Shown: positions 46,274 to 57,371, numbered from the stretch's first letter. The stretch is DNA of 64,000 bases from Vogesella sp. LIG4 (GCF_900090205.1 NZ_LT607802.1:2284554-2348553); one strand, 5' to 3'. Numbers and translations are program-made. The notes: a model not told the origin generated them from the sequence alone.

Positions 46274-47518
46274 ATGTTTGCTGATATCAAAATCGCCCAG
46301 TACGACCCGGAACTTGCCGCCGCCATCGCCGGCGAGGTGCAGCGCCAGGAAGATCACATCGAGCTGATCGCTTCCGAAAACTACACCAGCCGTGCCGTGA
46401 TGGAAGCCCAGGGCTCCCAGCTGACCAACAAGTACGCCGAAGGCTACCCGGGCAAGCGTTTCTACGGTGGTTGCGAATACGTTGACGTGGTGGAGCAGCT
46501 GGCCATCGACCGCGTGAAGCAACTGTTCGGCGCCGAATACGCCAACGTGCAGCCGCACTCCGGCTCGCAGGCCAACCAGGCGGTGTACTTCTCCATCCTG
46601 AAGCCGGGCGACACCATCATGGGCATGAACCTGGGCCACGGTGGTCACCTGACCCACGGCTCCCCGGCCAACCTGTCCGGCAAGATGTTCAACATCGTGG
46701 CCTACGGTCTGAACGACAAGGAAGAAATCGACTACGACGACATGGAGCGCGTAGCAATGGAAACCAAGCCGAAGCTGATTATCGGCGGCGCTTCCGCCTT
46801 CGCTCTGCGCTTCGACTTCGAGCGCATGGGCCAGATCGCCAAGAAATGTGGCGCCTACTTCATGGTGGACATGGCGCACTACGCCGGTCTGGTTGCTGCC
46901 GGCCTGTACCCGAACCCGGTGCCGCACGCCGACTTTGTGACCTCCACCACCCACAAGACCCTGCGTGGTCCGCGTGGCGGCATCATCCTGGCCAAGGCTG
47001 AATTCGAAAAGTCGCTGAACAGCAACGTGTTCCCGACCCTGCAGGGCGGCCCGCTGATGCACGTGATCGCCGCCAAGGCGGTAGCGTTCAAGGAAGCGCT
47101 GACTCCGGAATTCAAGGAATACCAGGCTCAGGTCATCAAGAACGCCGACGTAATGGCGCGCACCCTGGCCGAGCGCGGTCTGCGCATCGTGTCCGGCCGC
47201 ACCGAAAGCCACGTGTTCCTGGTTGACCTGCGTGCCAAGGGCCTCACCGGCAAGGCCGCTGACGCCGCACTGGGCAAGGCGCACATCACCGTGAACAAGA
47301 ACGCCATCCCGAACGACCCGGAAAGCCCGTTCGTGACTTCCGGCATCCGTATCGGCTCCCCGGCCATCACCACCCGCGGCTTCAAGGAAGCAGAAGCCTG
47401 CATCGTGGCCAACCTGGTAGCCGACGTGCTGGACAACCCGAACGACGAAGCCGTGCTGGCGCGCGTGGCCAAAGAGGCTACCGAGCTGTGCCACCGCTTC
47501 CCGGTGTACCAGAAGTAA
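46274..47518 (+). CDS. glyA: Serine hydroxymethyltransferase
   Basis: A 414-residue PLP enzyme that interconverts serine and glycine and charges tetrahydrofolate with one-carbon units. The PLP lysine is Lys228 in [14 protein letters not shown]; other signatures are [20 protein letters not shown] and HGGHLTHG. Codon use is more strongly biased to preferred codons than in neighbours, as expected for a highly expressed gene. ATG 46274 with GGAAAG upstream. Confidence 0.98.
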   Translation: MFADIKIAQYDPELAAAIAGEVQRQEDHIELIASENYTSRAVMEAQGSQLTNKYAEGYPGKRFYGGCEYVDVVEQLAIDRVKQLFGAEYANVQPHSGSQANQAVYFSILKPGDTIMGMNLGHGGHLTHGSPANLSGKMFNIVAYGLNDKEEIDYDDMERVAMETKPKLIIGGASAFALRFDFERMGQIAKKCGAYFMVDMAHYAGLVAAGLYPNPVPHADFVTSTTHKTLRGPRGGIILAKAEFEKSLNSNVFPTLQGGPLMHVIAAKAVAFKEALTPEFKEYQAQVIKNADVMARTLAERGLRIVSGRTESHVFLVDLRAKGLTGKAADAALGKAHITVNKNAIPNDPESPFVTSGIRIGSPAITTRGFKEAEACIVANLVADVLDNPNDEAVLARVAKEATELCHRFPVYQK

Positions 47519-47535
47519 GTCGTTTCAAACGACAG

Positions 47536-47563
47536 AAAAAGCGGCCCGCGTGGCCGCTTTTTT
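47536..47563 (+). terminator. Terminator after glyA
   Basis: AAAAAGCGGCC-CGCGT-GGCCGCTTTTT, a strong stem with A- and T-runs. Confidence 0.92.
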
Positions 47564-47740
47564 ATTGCCATGGGGCGCGGGCAGGGGTGTGGCGACTGTT
47601 GGAACAATCATCCGGTTATATTGAAGTGCTGCAAAATTCCAAAGCCTGCTTTTTGTCTAATATTCTGATTTGAAAGATGAAAATTGGTTTTAGCCGAAAT
47701 CAAGGTTGGCCGCAGTGCGGAACAGCTAGGCGCAAGCCGG

Positions 47741-47746
47741 TATAAT
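47741..47746 (+). promoter_or_regulatory. Candidate -10 box of cysM
   Basis: A perfect TATAAT hexamer 23 bp before the cysM start. No good -35 box at the right spacing was found, so an activator may be required. Confidence 0.5.
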
Positions 47747-47769
47747 GCGCGGCATCAAGGAGATGCGTG

Positions 47770-48666
47770 ATGAGCCTGCCCCAATTCAAGTACCTGGAAG
47801 ATTTTGTCGGCAACACCCCGCTGGTGCGCCTCAAGCGCATGGCCGGCAACAGCAGCAATGTGCTGCTGGTGAAGCTGGAAGGCAACAACCCGGCCGGTTC
47901 GGTGAAGGACAGGCCGGCGCTGTCGATGATCCTGCGCGCCGAGGAGCGCGGCGAGATCAAGCCGGGCGATACCCTGATCGAGCCCACCAGTGGCAATACC
48001 GGCATCGCGCTGGCCATGGCCGCCACCATGATGGGTTACAAGATGATCCTGCTGATGCCGGAAGGCTCCAGCCAGGAGCGGGTGGACACCATGCGCGCCT
48101 ATGGCGCCGAGGTGATCCTGACGCCCAAGGAGTTGTCCATGCCGGGTGCCATCGACGAAGCGCGCCGCATGGAGGCTGCCGGGGTTGGCCGCATCCTCGA
48201 CCAGTTCGGCAACCCGGACAATCCGCGCTCGCACATCGAGGGCACCGGCCCGGAAATCTGGCGCGATACCGCTGGCACGGTGACGCACTTTGTCTCCAGC
48301 ATGGGCACTACCGGCACCATCATGGGCACCAGTACCTTCCTCAAGCAGCAGAATCCGGCGATCCGCATCATTGGCGTGCAGCCGCAGTCGGGCAGCCAGA
48401 TCCCCGGCATCCGCAAGTGGGAAGACGAATACCTGCCCAAGATCTGCGACTTCTCGCGCATCGACCAGCTGGAGCTGGTGGATCAGCATACCGCCGAGGA
48501 AACCGCTCGCCGCCTGGCGCGCGAGGAGGGTATTCTGGCCGGCCCGTCGTCCGGCGGTGCGCTGGCGGTGGCACTGCGTCTTAACGAACAGTTGCAGAAC
48601 GCGGTGATTGTCTCCATTGTGTGCGACCGCGGTGACCGCTACCTCTCCACCGGTCTGTTTTCCTGA
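47770..48666 (+). CDS. cysM: Cysteine synthase B
   Basis: A 298-residue PLP enzyme of the O-acetylserine sulfhydrylase family. Lys46 (NPAGSVKDRPAL) binds PLP, and EPTSGNTGIALAMAA and GTTGTIMGTSTFLK bind substrate and phosphate. The insert and QPQSGSQIPGIRKW region match CysM rather than CysK, implying use of thiosulfate as well as sulfide. ATG 47770 is preferred over GTG 47767 by the spacing from AAGGAGA. Ends at a hairpin. Confidence 0.94.
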   Translation: MSLPQFKYLEDFVGNTPLVRLKRMAGNSSNVLLVKLEGNNPAGSVKDRPALSMILRAEERGEIKPGDTLIEPTSGNTGIALAMAATMMGYKMILLMPEGSSQERVDTMRAYGAEVILTPKELSMPGAIDEARRMEAAGVGRILDQFGNPDNPRSHIEGTGPEIWRDTAGTVTHFVSSMGTTGTIMGTSTFLKQQNPAIRIIGVQPQSGSQIPGIRKWEDEYLPKICDFSRIDQLELVDQHTAEETARRLAREEGILAGPSSGGALAVALRLNEQLQNAVIVSIVCDRGDRYLSTGLFS

Positions 48667-48672
48667 AGCCAT

Positions 48673-48693
48673 CTGGCCGCATCATGCGGCCAG
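48673..48693. terminator. Palindromic hairpin between cysM and zapE
   Basis: CTGGCCGCAT-C-ATGCGGCCAG. The arms share the TGGCCGCA core with the dispersed 10-mer but miss its GTT end. No T-run, so termination is uncertain. Confidence 0.4.
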
Positions 48694-48711
48694 CCCTGAT
48701 GTACAGAAGCC

Positions 48712-49869
48712 ATGTCCCAACACGTTTTTTCGCCGCCCGATGACGGCTCGCTCAGCCCCCGTTCCTGGTACCAGGCTGCCAGCGAGCAGCCGGGCTTCAT
48801 TCATGACGCTGCGCAGGCGGCCGCCATCGAGCGGCTGGATGAGCTGTGGGAAGCGCTGGTGGACTTCAAGGACCGCCGCAACCGTTTCCTGGGGCGCAGT
48901 CTGCGCAAACCGGTAGTGCCGCGTGGTTTGTACCTGTGGGGCGGGGTGGGGCGCGGCAAGAGCTTCCTGATGGATGCCTTCTATAGCTGCGTCGGTTATC
49001 GCCGCAAGCGGCGGGTGCATTTTCACCACTTCATGGCCGAGATTCACAAGCAGCTGCGCACGCTGTCCAGCGAGGCCGACCCGCTGAAGACGGTGGCCGA
49101 GCGCATCGCCCGCGATGTGCGCCTGCTGTGCTTCGACGAATTCCACGTCAGCGACATTGCCGATGCCATGATCCTGGGGCGGCTGTTCACCGCGCTGTTC
49201 GAGCATGGCGTGATCTGCGTGATGACTTCCAACTACCCGCCGGAAGGCCTGTACCCGAACGGGCTGATGCGCAGCAACTTCCTGCCGACCATCGCCTTGC
49301 TGCAGGCCAATCTGGAGGTGATTAATGTCGATGGCGGCAACGACTACCGGCTGCGCGAGCTGACGCGCGAGCCACTGTTCCTGGTGCCGGCGGGCGGCGA
49401 CGCCACGGCGCGCATGGAGGTGATGTTCGGTCGCCTGGCCGGTGCCGCCGCCGAGTTGCCGCACGTGCTGGAGGTGCTGGGGCGCGAGATCCCGCTCAAG
49501 CGCCATGTGCCGGGTGTGGCCTGGTTCGATTTTCGCGCCATCTGCGACGGCCCGCGCGCGCAGACTGACTACCTGGAAATCGCCAGCGTGTATCACACCG
49601 TGTTCGTGTCGGATATTCCGCGGCTGGAAGCGCGTGACGCGTCCATTGCCCGCCGGCTGACCTGGCTGGTGGACGTGTTCTACGATCATCGCGTCAAGCT
49701 GGTGGCGTCCAGTGCGGTGGCGGCGGAGGATATCTATACCGATGGCCTGCAGGCCAGCGAGTTTTTCCGCACTGCCAGCCGGCTCACCGAAATGCAGTCG
49801 CAAAGCTATCTGCAACTGCCGCACCTGGTGGATAACTTCAAGATCGGCGAAGGCGTGGTGGAAACCTGA
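48712..49869 (+). CDS. zapE: Cell-division ATPase ZapE (AFG1 family)
   Basis: A 385-residue AFG1-type P-loop ATPase. Walker A GGVGRGKS (77-84), Walker B LLCFDEFHVSDI, sensor MTSNYPPEGLYPNG. In E. coli ZapE acts on the Z ring during division under stress; mitochondrial relatives act in protein quality control. It stands 46 bp after cysM and may be co-transcribed. Confidence 0.93.
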   Translation: MSQHVFSPPDDGSLSPRSWYQAASEQPGFIHDAAQAAAIERLDELWEALVDFKDRRNRFLGRSLRKPVVPRGLYLWGGVGRGKSFLMDAFYSCVGYRRKRRVHFHHFMAEIHKQLRTLSSEADPLKTVAERIARDVRLLCFDEFHVSDIADAMILGRLFTALFEHGVICVMTSNYPPEGLYPNGLMRSNFLPTIALLQANLEVINVDGGNDYRLRELTREPLFLVPAGGDATARMEVMFGRLAGAAAELPHVLEVLGREIPLKRHVPGVAWFDFRAICDGPRAQTDYLEIASVYHTVFVSDIPRLEARDASIARRLTWLVDVFYDHRVKLVASSAVAAEDIYTDGLQASEFFRTASRLTEMQSQSYLQLPHLVDNFKIGEGVVET

Positions 49870-49895
49870 TTGCCGTGTTGTCCGGGGCAAAAGCA

Positions 49896-49925
49896 CAAGG
49901 CCGCAGCAAGCTGCGGCCTTGTTGT
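49896..49925. terminator. Terminator between convergent zapE and SPOR genes
   Basis: CAAGGCCGCAG-CAAG-CTGCGGCCTTG followed by TTGTTG. Sits between convergent genes and may serve both. Confidence 0.75.
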
Positions 49926-49947
49926 TGCTGCGAGTGGCGCGTGTCGG

Positions 49948-50814
49948 TCAGTGCGTGCCGATGGGCACCAGCAGTGGCTGGTAGCCCAGCTCGCGCAAGC
50001 GCTGCATCGCTTCCTCGGCTTCTGCCTTGGTGCGGAAGGGGCCGAGCTGCACCCGGGTTTCGGTGCGTGCGGCCAGGCCGTGTTTCTTGAGGGCGGCAAC
50101 CAGTTTTTCGGCATTGACCGGGCTGGCGAACAGCCCCAGCTGCACCTGGTAGCCCAGCGACATGCTGCCGCTCTTGGCGGTCGGCAGGGTGGGCATGACG
50201 CGCGGCGCCGCCTCGGCGGGTTCCGCCTTGCTGTTGGCGGCAGGCGGCGGGGCCGGGGTTTCTGCGGCGGCCTGTGCTTCCGGTGCCGGGCTGGCAGCCT
50301 TGCGCATGGCTAGCGGCGTAGGTGCCGGGGCGGGTTTGCTGCTTGCCGGCGCTGCGGTAGTGGCTGCCGCCGCTGGCGCGGGATGCGGTACCGGCGGTTT
50401 GCCGGCAGGCGGCGGGTTGAGTGCCGCCGCCGGTGTGCCCGGGGCCGGGGTTGCCGGCAGCGGGCTGCCGGGTGCCGGTGTTGCCGGGCCCTGGTTTTCG
50501 GTGACGGGCTTGCTTTCCGGTGGGGTAGCTGCCGGTGCGCTGGATGCGGCGCCGCTGCTTTCCGGCACCTGGGCAATGACCAGTGCCGGCGCCGAGCTTT
50601 CTTCCTTGTTGACGATGCGGCCGGAGCTGCCGGCGGGGCTGCTGCTGGTGGCGGCGGGCTTGCTGCCGCCGCTGAAGGATTCCAGGACCGGGATGGCGGC
50701 CAGGGCCACGGCGACCAGGCCGCCGGCGATGGCGAGGCGCTTGCGCATTTCCGGTGTCAGGCCGGTGGCCGGCAGATCGTTCTGGCGATGTGGTTGTTGT
50801 TGTGTTGGTTTCAT
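49948..50814 (-). CDS. SPOR-domain membrane protein (FtsN/DedD-like)
   Basis: A 288-residue protein with a short cytoplasmic start, one membrane helix ([19 protein letters not shown], about 26-45), a long Pro/Ala-rich periplasmic linker and a C-terminal SPOR domain ([20 protein letters not shown] to [14 protein letters not shown]). SPOR domains bind denuded peptidoglycan at the division site. Start 50814 is chosen because it begins [11 protein letters not shown] right before the expected topology. It is divergent from ndk. Confidence 0.88.
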   Translation of the reverse strand: MKPTQQQPHRQNDLPATGLTPEMRKRLAIAGGLVAVALAAIPVLESFSGGSKPAATSSSPAGSSGRIVNKEESSAPALVIAQVPESSGAASSAPAATPPESKPVTENQGPATPAPGSPLPATPAPGTPAAALNPPPAGKPPVPHPAPAAAATTAAPASSKPAPAPTPLAMRKAASPAPEAQAAAETPAPPPAANSKAEPAEAAPRVMPTLPTAKSGSMSLGYQVQLGLFASPVNAEKLVAALKKHGLAARTETRVQLGPFRTKAEAEEAMQRLRELGYQPLLVPIGTH

Positions 50815-50945
50815 CGTCTCGAATTCAGTGCAGCAAGGGCTGGCGATCACTGGTAAGATACCGGGTTCCTCAAAATTGGGTGACCCGCAGGCTCATTATG
50901 AGCTTGTCAAGTGTAACCATTTCGCTTGTAAACAGGGAGATTTAT

Positions 50946-51371
50946 ATGGCTATCGAACGTACTCTGTCCATCATCAAACCGGACGCTGTTGCCAAGAACG
51001 TAATCGGCAAAATCTACGACCGCTTCGAGTCTGCTGGCCTGAAGGTTGTGGCTGCCAAGCTGAAGCAACTGTCCCGCGCCGAAGCCGAAGGCTTCTACGC
51101 AGTACACAAAGAGCGTCCTTTCTTCAACGACCTGGTGAGCTTCATGATCTCCGGCCCGGTAATGATCCAGGCACTGGAAGGTGAGAACGCCGTACTGAAG
51201 AACCGCGAACTGATGGGTGCCACCGATCCGAAGAAAGCCGAGGCTGGTACCATTCGCGCCGACTTCGCCGATTCCATCGACGCCAACGCCGTACACGGTT
51301 CCGACAGCCTGGAAAACGCTGCTATCGAAGTAGCCTACTTCTTCGCTGCTACCGAAATCGCTGCACGCTAA
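50946..51371 (+). CDS. ndk: Nucleoside diphosphate kinase
   Basis: A 141-residue NDK that balances nucleoside triphosphate pools. Active-site His117 in NAVHGSDS, with [10 protein letters not shown] and [15 protein letters not shown] precedes the ATG. First gene of the long co-directional block that runs to hisZ. Confidence 0.98.
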   Translation: MAIERTLSIIKPDAVAKNVIGKIYDRFESAGLKVVAAKLKQLSRAEAEGFYAVHKERPFFNDLVSFMISGPVMIQALEGENAVLKNRELMGATDPKKAEAGTIRADFADSIDANAVHGSDSLENAAIEVAYFFAATEIAAR

Positions 51372-51380
51372 GCTGTATCC

Positions 51381-51403
51381 GGCGGCCGCCACTGGCGGCC
51401 GCC
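51381..51403. terminator. GC-rich hairpin between ndk and rlmN
   Basis: GGCGGCCGCC-ACT-GGCGGCCGCC followed by ATTATTT. Probably a partial terminator so that ndk can be expressed above the following genes. Confidence 0.7.
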
Positions 51404-51420
51404 ATTATTTGAGTATTGCC

Positions 51421-52512
51421 ATGAAGACCAACCTGCTCGACTTCAACCTGCCCCAGCTCACCGAACACTTTGCCGCCATGGGCGAGAAGCCGTTCCGTGC
51501 CAAGCAGATCATGCGCTGGATGCACCAGATGGGCGAAGCCGATTTCGATGCCATGACCGATATCGCCAAGGGGCTGCGTGCCAAGCTGCACGATACCGCC
51601 ATCGTGGGCGTGCCGGACCTGATGGTATCGCAGGAGTCGGAAGATGGTACCCGCAAGTGGCTGCTGGACGTGGGCACCGGCAACGGTGTCGAGACCGTGT
51701 TCATCCCCGAGGATGATCGCGGCACCTTGTGCATATCATCTCAGGTCGGCTGTGCGCTGGAGTGCACCTTCTGCTCCACCGGCCGCCAGGGTTTCAACCG
51801 CAACCTCAGCACCGCCGAGATCATCGGCCAGCTGTGGTGGGCCAACAAGGCCATGGGCGTTACGCCGCGCAACGAGCGCGTCATCTCCAACGTGGTGATG
51901 ATGGGCATGGGCGAGCCGCTGGCCAACTTCGACAACGTGGTATCGGCCCTGCAGATCATGCTGGACGACCACGGCTACGGCCTGAGCCGTCGCCGTGTGA
52001 CGGTATCCACCTCCGGCATGGTGCCGCAGATGGACCGCCTCAGGGAGGCGTGCCCGGTGGCGCTGGCGGTGAGCCTGCATGCCTCCAACGACCGCATCCG
52101 CGACGAAATCGTGCCGCTGAACAAGAAGTACCCGCTCAAGGAGCTGATGGCTGCCTGCCAGCGCTACCTGGTGAAGGCGCCGCGCGATTTCATTACCTTC
52201 GAATACGTGATGCTTGACGGGGTCAACGACAGACCGGAACATGCGCGTGAACTTATCGCACTGGTACGTGACGTACCGTGCAAGTTCAACCTGATTCCGT
52301 TCAACCCGTTCCCGAATTCCGGATACGATCGCTCCAGCAACAATGCCATCCGCGCTTTCCGCGAGATTCTGCAGGAAGCCGGATTCGTGGTGACCGTGCG
52401 CAAGACCCGTGGCGACGATATCGACGCGGCTTGCGGCCAACTTGCCGGCCAGGTGCAGGACAAGACCCGGCGCCAGGAAAAGTGGATACGTATCAACGAG
52501 GAAAGGACCTGA
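51421..52512 (+). CDS. rlmN: Dual-specificity 23S rRNA/tRNA adenine-C2 methyltransferase
   Basis: A 363-residue radical-SAM enzyme that methylates A2503 of 23S rRNA and A37 of some tRNAs. The 4Fe-4S ligands are Cys111, Cys115 and Cys118 ([12 protein letters not shown]); the second catalytic cysteine is Cys338 in [11 protein letters not shown]. That codon TGC is the start of a TGCGGCCAAC word (52432). ATG 51421 preferred over an upstream TTG. The stop overlaps the pilW start (TGATG). Confidence 0.97.
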   Translation: MKTNLLDFNLPQLTEHFAAMGEKPFRAKQIMRWMHQMGEADFDAMTDIAKGLRAKLHDTAIVGVPDLMVSQESEDGTRKWLLDVGTGNGVETVFIPEDDRGTLCISSQVGCALECTFCSTGRQGFNRNLSTAEIIGQLWWANKAMGVTPRNERVISNVVMMGMGEPLANFDNVVSALQIMLDDHGYGLSRRRVTVSTSGMVPQMDRLREACPVALAVSLHASNDRIRDEIVPLNKKYPLKELMAACQRYLVKAPRDFITFEYVMLDGVNDRPEHARELIALVRDVPCKFNLIPFNPFPNSGYDRSSNNAIRAFREILQEAGFVVTVRKTRGDDIDAACGQLAGQVQDKTRRQEKWIRINEERT

Positions 52513-53255
52513 TGCTCAAGACACGCGTTGTTGCCCTGTTGCTGGTCAGCCTGCTTGCGGCTGTACCGGGCGTTGCCTCCGCTGCCACGCCGCGCGAACT
52601 GGCGCAGACGCGTGCCTTGCTTGCCATCGAGTACATGAAGTTCGGCAATATGCGTGTTGCCATGCAGAACGCCGACCAGGCCATCGCCACCGACCCCGGG
52701 TTTCAGCCGGGCTACCTTGCCCGTGCACTGATCCTGATGCAGCTGGGTGTGGACAAGGATGCCGACCAGGCCTTCCAGCAAGCTCTGCGTATCGACAACC
52801 GCAACCCCGAGGTCAACAACAACTACGGCTACTTCCTGTGTGCCCGTGGTCGTTACGACGAAGCGCTGCAGCGCTTCGACCAGGCGCTGGCCGACCCTTT
52901 CTTTGATACCCCGCAAAGCGCCATGGTGAACAAGGCGCTGTGCCTGGAGCGCATGAAGCGCGTGGAGGACGCCAACCAGCTGCTGCTGGCGGCGCTGCGC
53001 CGCGCGCCGAACGACCCGACAGCCCTGCGCGAGCTCACCCGCATGGCGCTGGATCGCAACAATGTCGACATGGCAGACTTCTACTTCCAGCGCATTGGCA
53101 GCGAGCAGCGACAGAATGGTGCGCCGGAGCTATGGCTGGGGGTGCGCATTGCCAGGCTAAGGCATGATGCGGCCACGGCCGAGCATCTTGCCGACCTGCT
53201 CAAGAAGCGTTTTCCGGATAGCCCTGAAACCCTACAGCTTTTAAGTGGAAACTGA
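52512..53255 (+). CDS. pilW: Type IV pilus biogenesis/stability protein PilW (PilF)
   Basis: A 247-residue exported TPR protein. Signal peptide [20 protein letters not shown], then several TPR units (AIEYMKFGNMRVAMQNADQA; PEVNNNYGYFLCARGRYDEA). PilW/PilF helps assemble the PilQ secretin. Its ATG overlaps the rlmN stop, and GGAAAGGACC precedes it. Presence of type IV pili is relevant to natural transformation. Confidence 0.92.
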   Translation: MLKTRVVALLLVSLLAAVPGVASAATPRELAQTRALLAIEYMKFGNMRVAMQNADQAIATDPGFQPGYLARALILMQLGVDKDADQAFQQALRIDNRNPEVNNNYGYFLCARGRYDEALQRFDQALADPFFDTPQSAMVNKALCLERMKRVEDANQLLLAALRRAPNDPTALRELTRMALDRNNVDMADFYFQRIGSEQRQNGAPELWLGVRIARLRHDAATAEHLADLLKKRFPDSPETLQLLSGN

Positions 53256-53262
53256 AGACAGC

Positions 53263-54129
53263 ATGCAGCCTCAGGATTCGACTCTCTCTCCAGCCCAACA
53301 GATTGGCCAGCAACTGCGAGCGGCGCGCGAGGCCCGCGGCCTCAGCCTGCTGGACGTGATTGACCGCCTCAAACTGTCGCCGCGGCAACTGGATGCCATC
53401 GAAGCCGGCGATTTCGATCGCCTGCCAGGTGCCACATTCGTGCGCGGCTTCGTGCGCAACTATGCCCGTTTCCTGGAGCTGGACAGCGGCGCGCTGATGT
53501 CGCTGCTGGATGCCCAGTACCCGCAGGTAAAGGTGGAGCCGGCTCCGGTAGCCGGGCAGGAGGCCGCCGAGGCGCCCCGCCGTGAAGCCCGTGGCGGCAA
53601 GGTGTGGCTGTGGTTGCTGCCGCTGATTGCCGCCGGTGGCGTGGTTGCCTGGCTGCAAGGCTCGCAGAGTCGCAGCAGTGGCGAACCGCAGCCGGTAGCG
53701 CTTGAGGTTGCCGCCAGCAGCGCGCCTGCAGCGTCGGCAGCGCAAGCCGCTCCTGCTCCCGCTCCAGCCGTGCCGGCTCCGGCCAGCGCGCCGGCTGTCA
53801 GCGTGGCCAGCCAGCCTGTTGCCGCACCGGCTCCGGCTGCCAAGCCCGCGCCAGCCGCTACTCCGGCCGCTTCCGCACCTGCCGTAGCCGGTGGCAAGAC
53901 GGTGCACCTGACTTCCAGCGGCGAATCCTGGGTCAGCGTGACCGATGCCAAGGGCAAGCGCCTGATCTACGGCCTGCTGCCGGCCGGCAGCGACAAGCAG
54001 GTTTCCGGCGAACCGCCGTTCAAGGTCACCATCGGCAATGCCACCCAGGTCGAACTGGCCTATGAAGGCTCGGCCGTGGACCTGAAGAGCAAGACACGCG
54101 GCACGACGGCCAAACTCGAACTGAACTGA
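53263..54129 (+). CDS. rodZ: RodZ-like HTH membrane protein
   Basis: A 288-residue bitopic protein. Cytoplasmic helix-turn-helix ([40 protein letters not shown]), one membrane helix ([18 protein letters not shown]), a Pro/Ala-rich linker and a C-terminal DUF4115 beta domain ([20 protein letters not shown]). RodZ links MreB filaments to the wall machinery. A GTG at 53245 overlapping pilW is an alternative start. Confidence 0.9.
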   Translation: MQPQDSTLSPAQQIGQQLRAAREARGLSLLDVIDRLKLSPRQLDAIEAGDFDRLPGATFVRGFVRNYARFLELDSGALMSLLDAQYPQVKVEPAPVAGQEAAEAPRREARGGKVWLWLLPLIAAGGVVAWLQGSQSRSSGEPQPVALEVAASSAPAASAAQAAPAPAPAVPAPASAPAVSVASQPVAAPAPAAKPAPAATPAASAPAVAGGKTVHLTSSGESWVSVTDAKGKRLIYGLLPAGSDKQVSGEPPFKVTIGNATQVELAYEGSAVDLKSKTRGTTAKLELN

Positions 54130-54137
54130 AGCAAGTG

Positions 54138-55412
54138 ATGGAAGCAACGATCAAACGTCGCGCAACGCACCAGGTTGCCATCGGCCATGTGATGGTCGGT
54201 TCCGAGCACCCGGTGATGGTGCAGTCGATGACCAATACCGACACCGCCGATGCCGCTGCCACCGCGCAGCAGGTATACGAGCTGGCGCAGGCCGGCTCCG
54301 AGGTGGTGCGCATTACCGTGAATAGCCCGGAAGCGGCGGCCAGGGTGGCGGAGATCCGCCAGCGCCTGGACGACATGGGCAGCAATGTGCCGCTGGTGGG
54401 CGATTTCCACTTCAACGGCGAGCGTCTGCTGAAGGAGTTTCCGGACTGCGCACGCGCACTGGCGAAATACCGCATCAACCCGGGTAACGTCGGCAAGGGC
54501 GCCAAGGGCGACGAAAAATTCGCCTACATGATCCGCACCGCCATCGAGTACGACAAGGCCGTGCGTATCGGCGTGAACTGGGGCAGCCTGGATCAGGCGC
54601 TGCTGGCGCGCATGCTGGACGCCAACAACCGTGCGGCCAACCCCAAGCCGCTGGAAGTGGTGATGCGCGAGGCGCTGATCGTCTCTGCGCTGGAATCCGC
54701 CGACAAGGCCATGGAATTGGGCCTGGCGGCCGGCCGCATCCTGCTGTCCTGCAAGGTCAGCAATGTGCAGGACCTGATCACCGTCTACCGCGACCTGGGC
54801 AGCCGCTGCCAGTTTCCGTTGCACCTGGGCCTGACCGAGGCCGGCATGGGCAGCAAGGGCATCGTTGCCTCCAGCGCCGCGCTGGCGGTGCTGCTGCAGG
54901 AAGGCATCGGCGACACCATCCGCATCTCGCTGACCCCGCAGCCGGGCGAGGCGCGCACCAAGGAAGTGGTGGTGGCGCAGGAACTGCTGCAGACCATGGG
55001 TCTGCGCTCGTTCACCCCGCTGGTTACCGCCTGCCCCGGCTGTGGCCGCACCACCAGCACTTTCTTCCAGGAACTGGCCGACAGCATCCAGCTGTACCTG
55101 CGCGAGCAGATGCCGGTATGGCGCCTGCAGTACCCGGGTGTGGAAGACATGAAAGTGGCGGTGATGGGCTGCGTGGTGAACGGCCCTGGCGAGTCCAAGC
55201 TGGCCGACATCGGCATCAGCCTGCCGGGTACCGGCGAAGTGCCGGTGGCGCCGGTATACGTGGACGGGCAGAAGGACGTGACCCTGAAGGGCGACAATAT
55301 CGCTGCCGAGTTCAAGGCCATCGTCGACCACTACGTGCACAGCCGCTACGGCGAGGGCGGCGCCAAGCGCCGTGAGCAGGCGAGCCGCACCATCCCGATC
55401 AAGTCGCTGTAA
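54138..55412 (+). CDS. ispG: 4-hydroxy-3-methylbut-2-en-1-yl diphosphate synthase
   Basis: A 424-residue iron-sulfur enzyme of the MEP isoprenoid pathway. Fe-S cysteines lie in [13 protein letters not shown] and [37 protein letters not shown] opens the TIM barrel. ATG 54138, nine bases after the rodZ stop, is preferred over GTG 54135. Confidence 0.97.
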   Translation: MEATIKRRATHQVAIGHVMVGSEHPVMVQSMTNTDTADAAATAQQVYELAQAGSEVVRITVNSPEAAARVAEIRQRLDDMGSNVPLVGDFHFNGERLLKEFPDCARALAKYRINPGNVGKGAKGDEKFAYMIRTAIEYDKAVRIGVNWGSLDQALLARMLDANNRAANPKPLEVVMREALIVSALESADKAMELGLAAGRILLSCKVSNVQDLITVYRDLGSRCQFPLHLGLTEAGMGSKGIVASSAALAVLLQEGIGDTIRISLTPQPGEARTKEVVVAQELLQTMGLRSFTPLVTACPGCGRTTSTFFQELADSIQLYLREQMPVWRLQYPGVEDMKVAVMGCVVNGPGESKLADIGISLPGTGEVPVAPVYVDGQKDVTLKGDNIAAEFKAIVDHYVHSRYGEGGAKRREQASRTIPIKSL

Positions 55413-55454
55413 CGGCGGCCAAAGTAAAGAATCTGACTGTTTCCGGAACACACA

Positions 55455-56729
55455 ATGGCACAAAAAATACAAGCGATTCGCGGCATGAACGACGTGCTGC
55501 CCGCCGAGTCGCACCAGTGGGAATTTTTCGAAAACGTGCTGCGCGGCTGGCTGCATGACTATGGCTACCAGAACATCCGCACTCCCATCGTGGAAAGCAC
55601 GCCGCTGTTCGTGCGTTCCATCGGTGAAGTGACCGACATCGTCGAAAAGGAAATGTACTCCTTTAACGACAGCCTGAACGGCGACCCGCTGACCCTGCGC
55701 CCGGAATGCACCGCCGGTACCCTGCGCGCGGTGGTGGAGCACAACCTGCTGTACAACACTACGCAGAAGCTGTGGTACATGGGCCCGATGTTCCGTCACG
55801 AGCGCCCGCAGAAAGGCCGCTACCGCCAGTTCCACCAGGTGGGCGTGGAAGCGCTGGGCATGCCGGGGCCGGACATCGATGCCGAGATCATCGCCATGAC
55901 CGCCGAACTGTGGCGTCGTCTGGGCCTGGCCGGCAATGTGCGCCTGGAAATCAACACCCTGGGCAACAAGCAGGAGCGCGCCGCGCACCGCGAAGCGCTG
56001 ATCAAGCACCTGGAAGCCCACGTCGACATCCTGGACGAAGACGGCAAGCGCCGCCTGTACACCAACCCGCTGCGCGTGCTGGATACCAAGAACCCGGCGC
56101 TGCAGGAAATGGCCAATGCCGCACCGCGGCTGATCGACTACCTGGGCGAGGAATCGCGCCAGCACTACGAGAACTGGAAGGCGCTGATTACCGCGCTGGA
56201 CATCGAGTACGTGGAAAACCCGCGCCTGGTGCGCGGCCTCGACTACTACAACCAGTCGGTATTCGAGTGGGTAACCACCGACCTGGGCTCGCAGGGCACC
56301 GTGTGTGCCGGTGGCCGCTACGACGGTCTGATCGAGCAGCTGGGCGGCAAGCCGGCACCGGGCATCGGCTTTGGCATGGGCATGGAGCGCGTGCTGCTGC
56401 TGCTGGCCGAAAAGGGCCGCCTGCCGGAGCGTCGCAGCGTGGACGTATTCATCGTCAATCAGGGCGCGGGTGCTACCGCCTACGCCATGCAGCTGGCACA
56501 GCAACTGCGCCAGGGCGGTATGAGCGTGGTGCAGCACATGGGCGATGCCAGCTTCAAGTCGCAAATGAAAAAGGCCGATGGCAGCGGTGCCCTGGTGGCG
56601 CTGATCATCGGTGAGAACGAAGTGAGCACCGGCCAGGTAGTGGTGAAACCGCTGCGCGCCGAGCTGGAGCAGCAAACCGTGAGCGCCGCCGAACTGGTCG
56701 CCACGATTGCCCGCTTCAAGGCTGAATAA
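55455..56729 (+). CDS. hisS: Histidyl-tRNA synthetase
   Basis: A 424-residue class II synthetase. Starts [18 protein letters not shown]; motif 2 [17 protein letters not shown], histidine A region [15 protein letters not shown] and motif 3 [15 protein letters not shown] are all present, with a C-terminal anticodon-binding domain. Fits the conserved ispG-hisS-yfgM-bamB-der order. Confidence 0.98.
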   Translation: MAQKIQAIRGMNDVLPAESHQWEFFENVLRGWLHDYGYQNIRTPIVESTPLFVRSIGEVTDIVEKEMYSFNDSLNGDPLTLRPECTAGTLRAVVEHNLLYNTTQKLWYMGPMFRHERPQKGRYRQFHQVGVEALGMPGPDIDAEIIAMTAELWRRLGLAGNVRLEINTLGNKQERAAHREALIKHLEAHVDILDEDGKRRLYTNPLRVLDTKNPALQEMANAAPRLIDYLGEESRQHYENWKALITALDIEYVENPRLVRGLDYYNQSVFEWVTTDLGSQGTVCAGGRYDGLIEQLGGKPAPGIGFGMGMERVLLLLAEKGRLPERRSVDVFIVNQGAGATAYAMQLAQQLRQGGMSVVQHMGDASFKSQMKKADGSGALVALIIGENEVSTGQVVVKPLRAELEQQTVSAAELVATIARFKAE

Positions 56730-56740
56730 GGGGGAAGGCC

Positions 56741-57370
56741 ATGGCCTACGATTTGCAGGAACAGGAACAGATAGATTCGCTGAAGCTCTTCTGGACCCAG
56801 TGGGGCAAGCTGATCGGCGGCGCCGTGCTGGCGGTGTCGGTGGGCTTTCTCGGCTTCAAGGGCTGGCAGTACTACCAGCGCACGCAGGCGGAGGCCGCCG
56901 CGGTGGTCTACAGCCAGCTGCAGGATCAGCTGCAGGCAGGCAAGCTGGACGACGTCAAGGCCACGGTGGAACTGCTGGAGCGTGATTATCGTTCGTCGCA
57001 GCTTGCGGCCAACGCTGCCATGCTGGCCGCCAAGCTGGCGTTCGAACGCAACGACGCCGGCTTTGCCCGCGCCCAGCTGAAGTGGGTGCTGGCGCAGTCG
57101 AACGACGAGACATTGCAGGCCGTGGCACATCTGCGCCTGGCTTCCGTGCTGCTGGACGACAAACAATTCGATGCCGCGCTGGCTGAACTCGGCTCGCCGC
57201 ATCCTGCCGCCTTCGACAGCCTGTTCCTTGATCTGAAGGGGGACGTGCTGGTGGCGCGCGGCGACAACAACGGGGCGCGTGAAAGCTACAAGGCAGCCCT
57301 GGCCAAAGCGGCGCTGGATGCTCCGGCCCGCGACTTCATCCAGACCAAGCTGGACTCCGTGGGGAACTGA
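56741..57370 (+). CDS. YfgM-like ancillary protein with TPR domain
   Basis: A 209-residue protein with one N-terminal membrane helix (LIGGAVLAVSVGFLGFKGWQ) and a periplasmic TPR-like domain (YRSSQLAANAAMLAAKLAF; AVAHLRLASVLLDDKQFDAA). E. coli YfgM contacts the SecYEG translocon and periplasmic chaperones. GGGGGAAGG precedes the ATG; bamB starts one base after the stop. Confidence 0.9.
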   Translation: MAYDLQEQEQIDSLKLFWTQWGKLIGGAVLAVSVGFLGFKGWQYYQRTQAEAAAVVYSQLQDQLQAGKLDDVKATVELLERDYRSSQLAANAAMLAAKLAFERNDAGFARAQLKWVLAQSNDETLQAVAHLRLASVLLDDKQFDAALAELGSPHPAAFDSLFLDLKGDVLVARGDNNGARESYKAALAKAALDAPARDFIQTKLDSVGN

Positions 57371-57371
57371 C

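Noticed and set aside
50904..50932. TTGTCA-17 bp-TGTAAA promoter for ndk
   Set aside because: The predicted transcription start would fall inside the ribosome binding site, leaving no usable leader.
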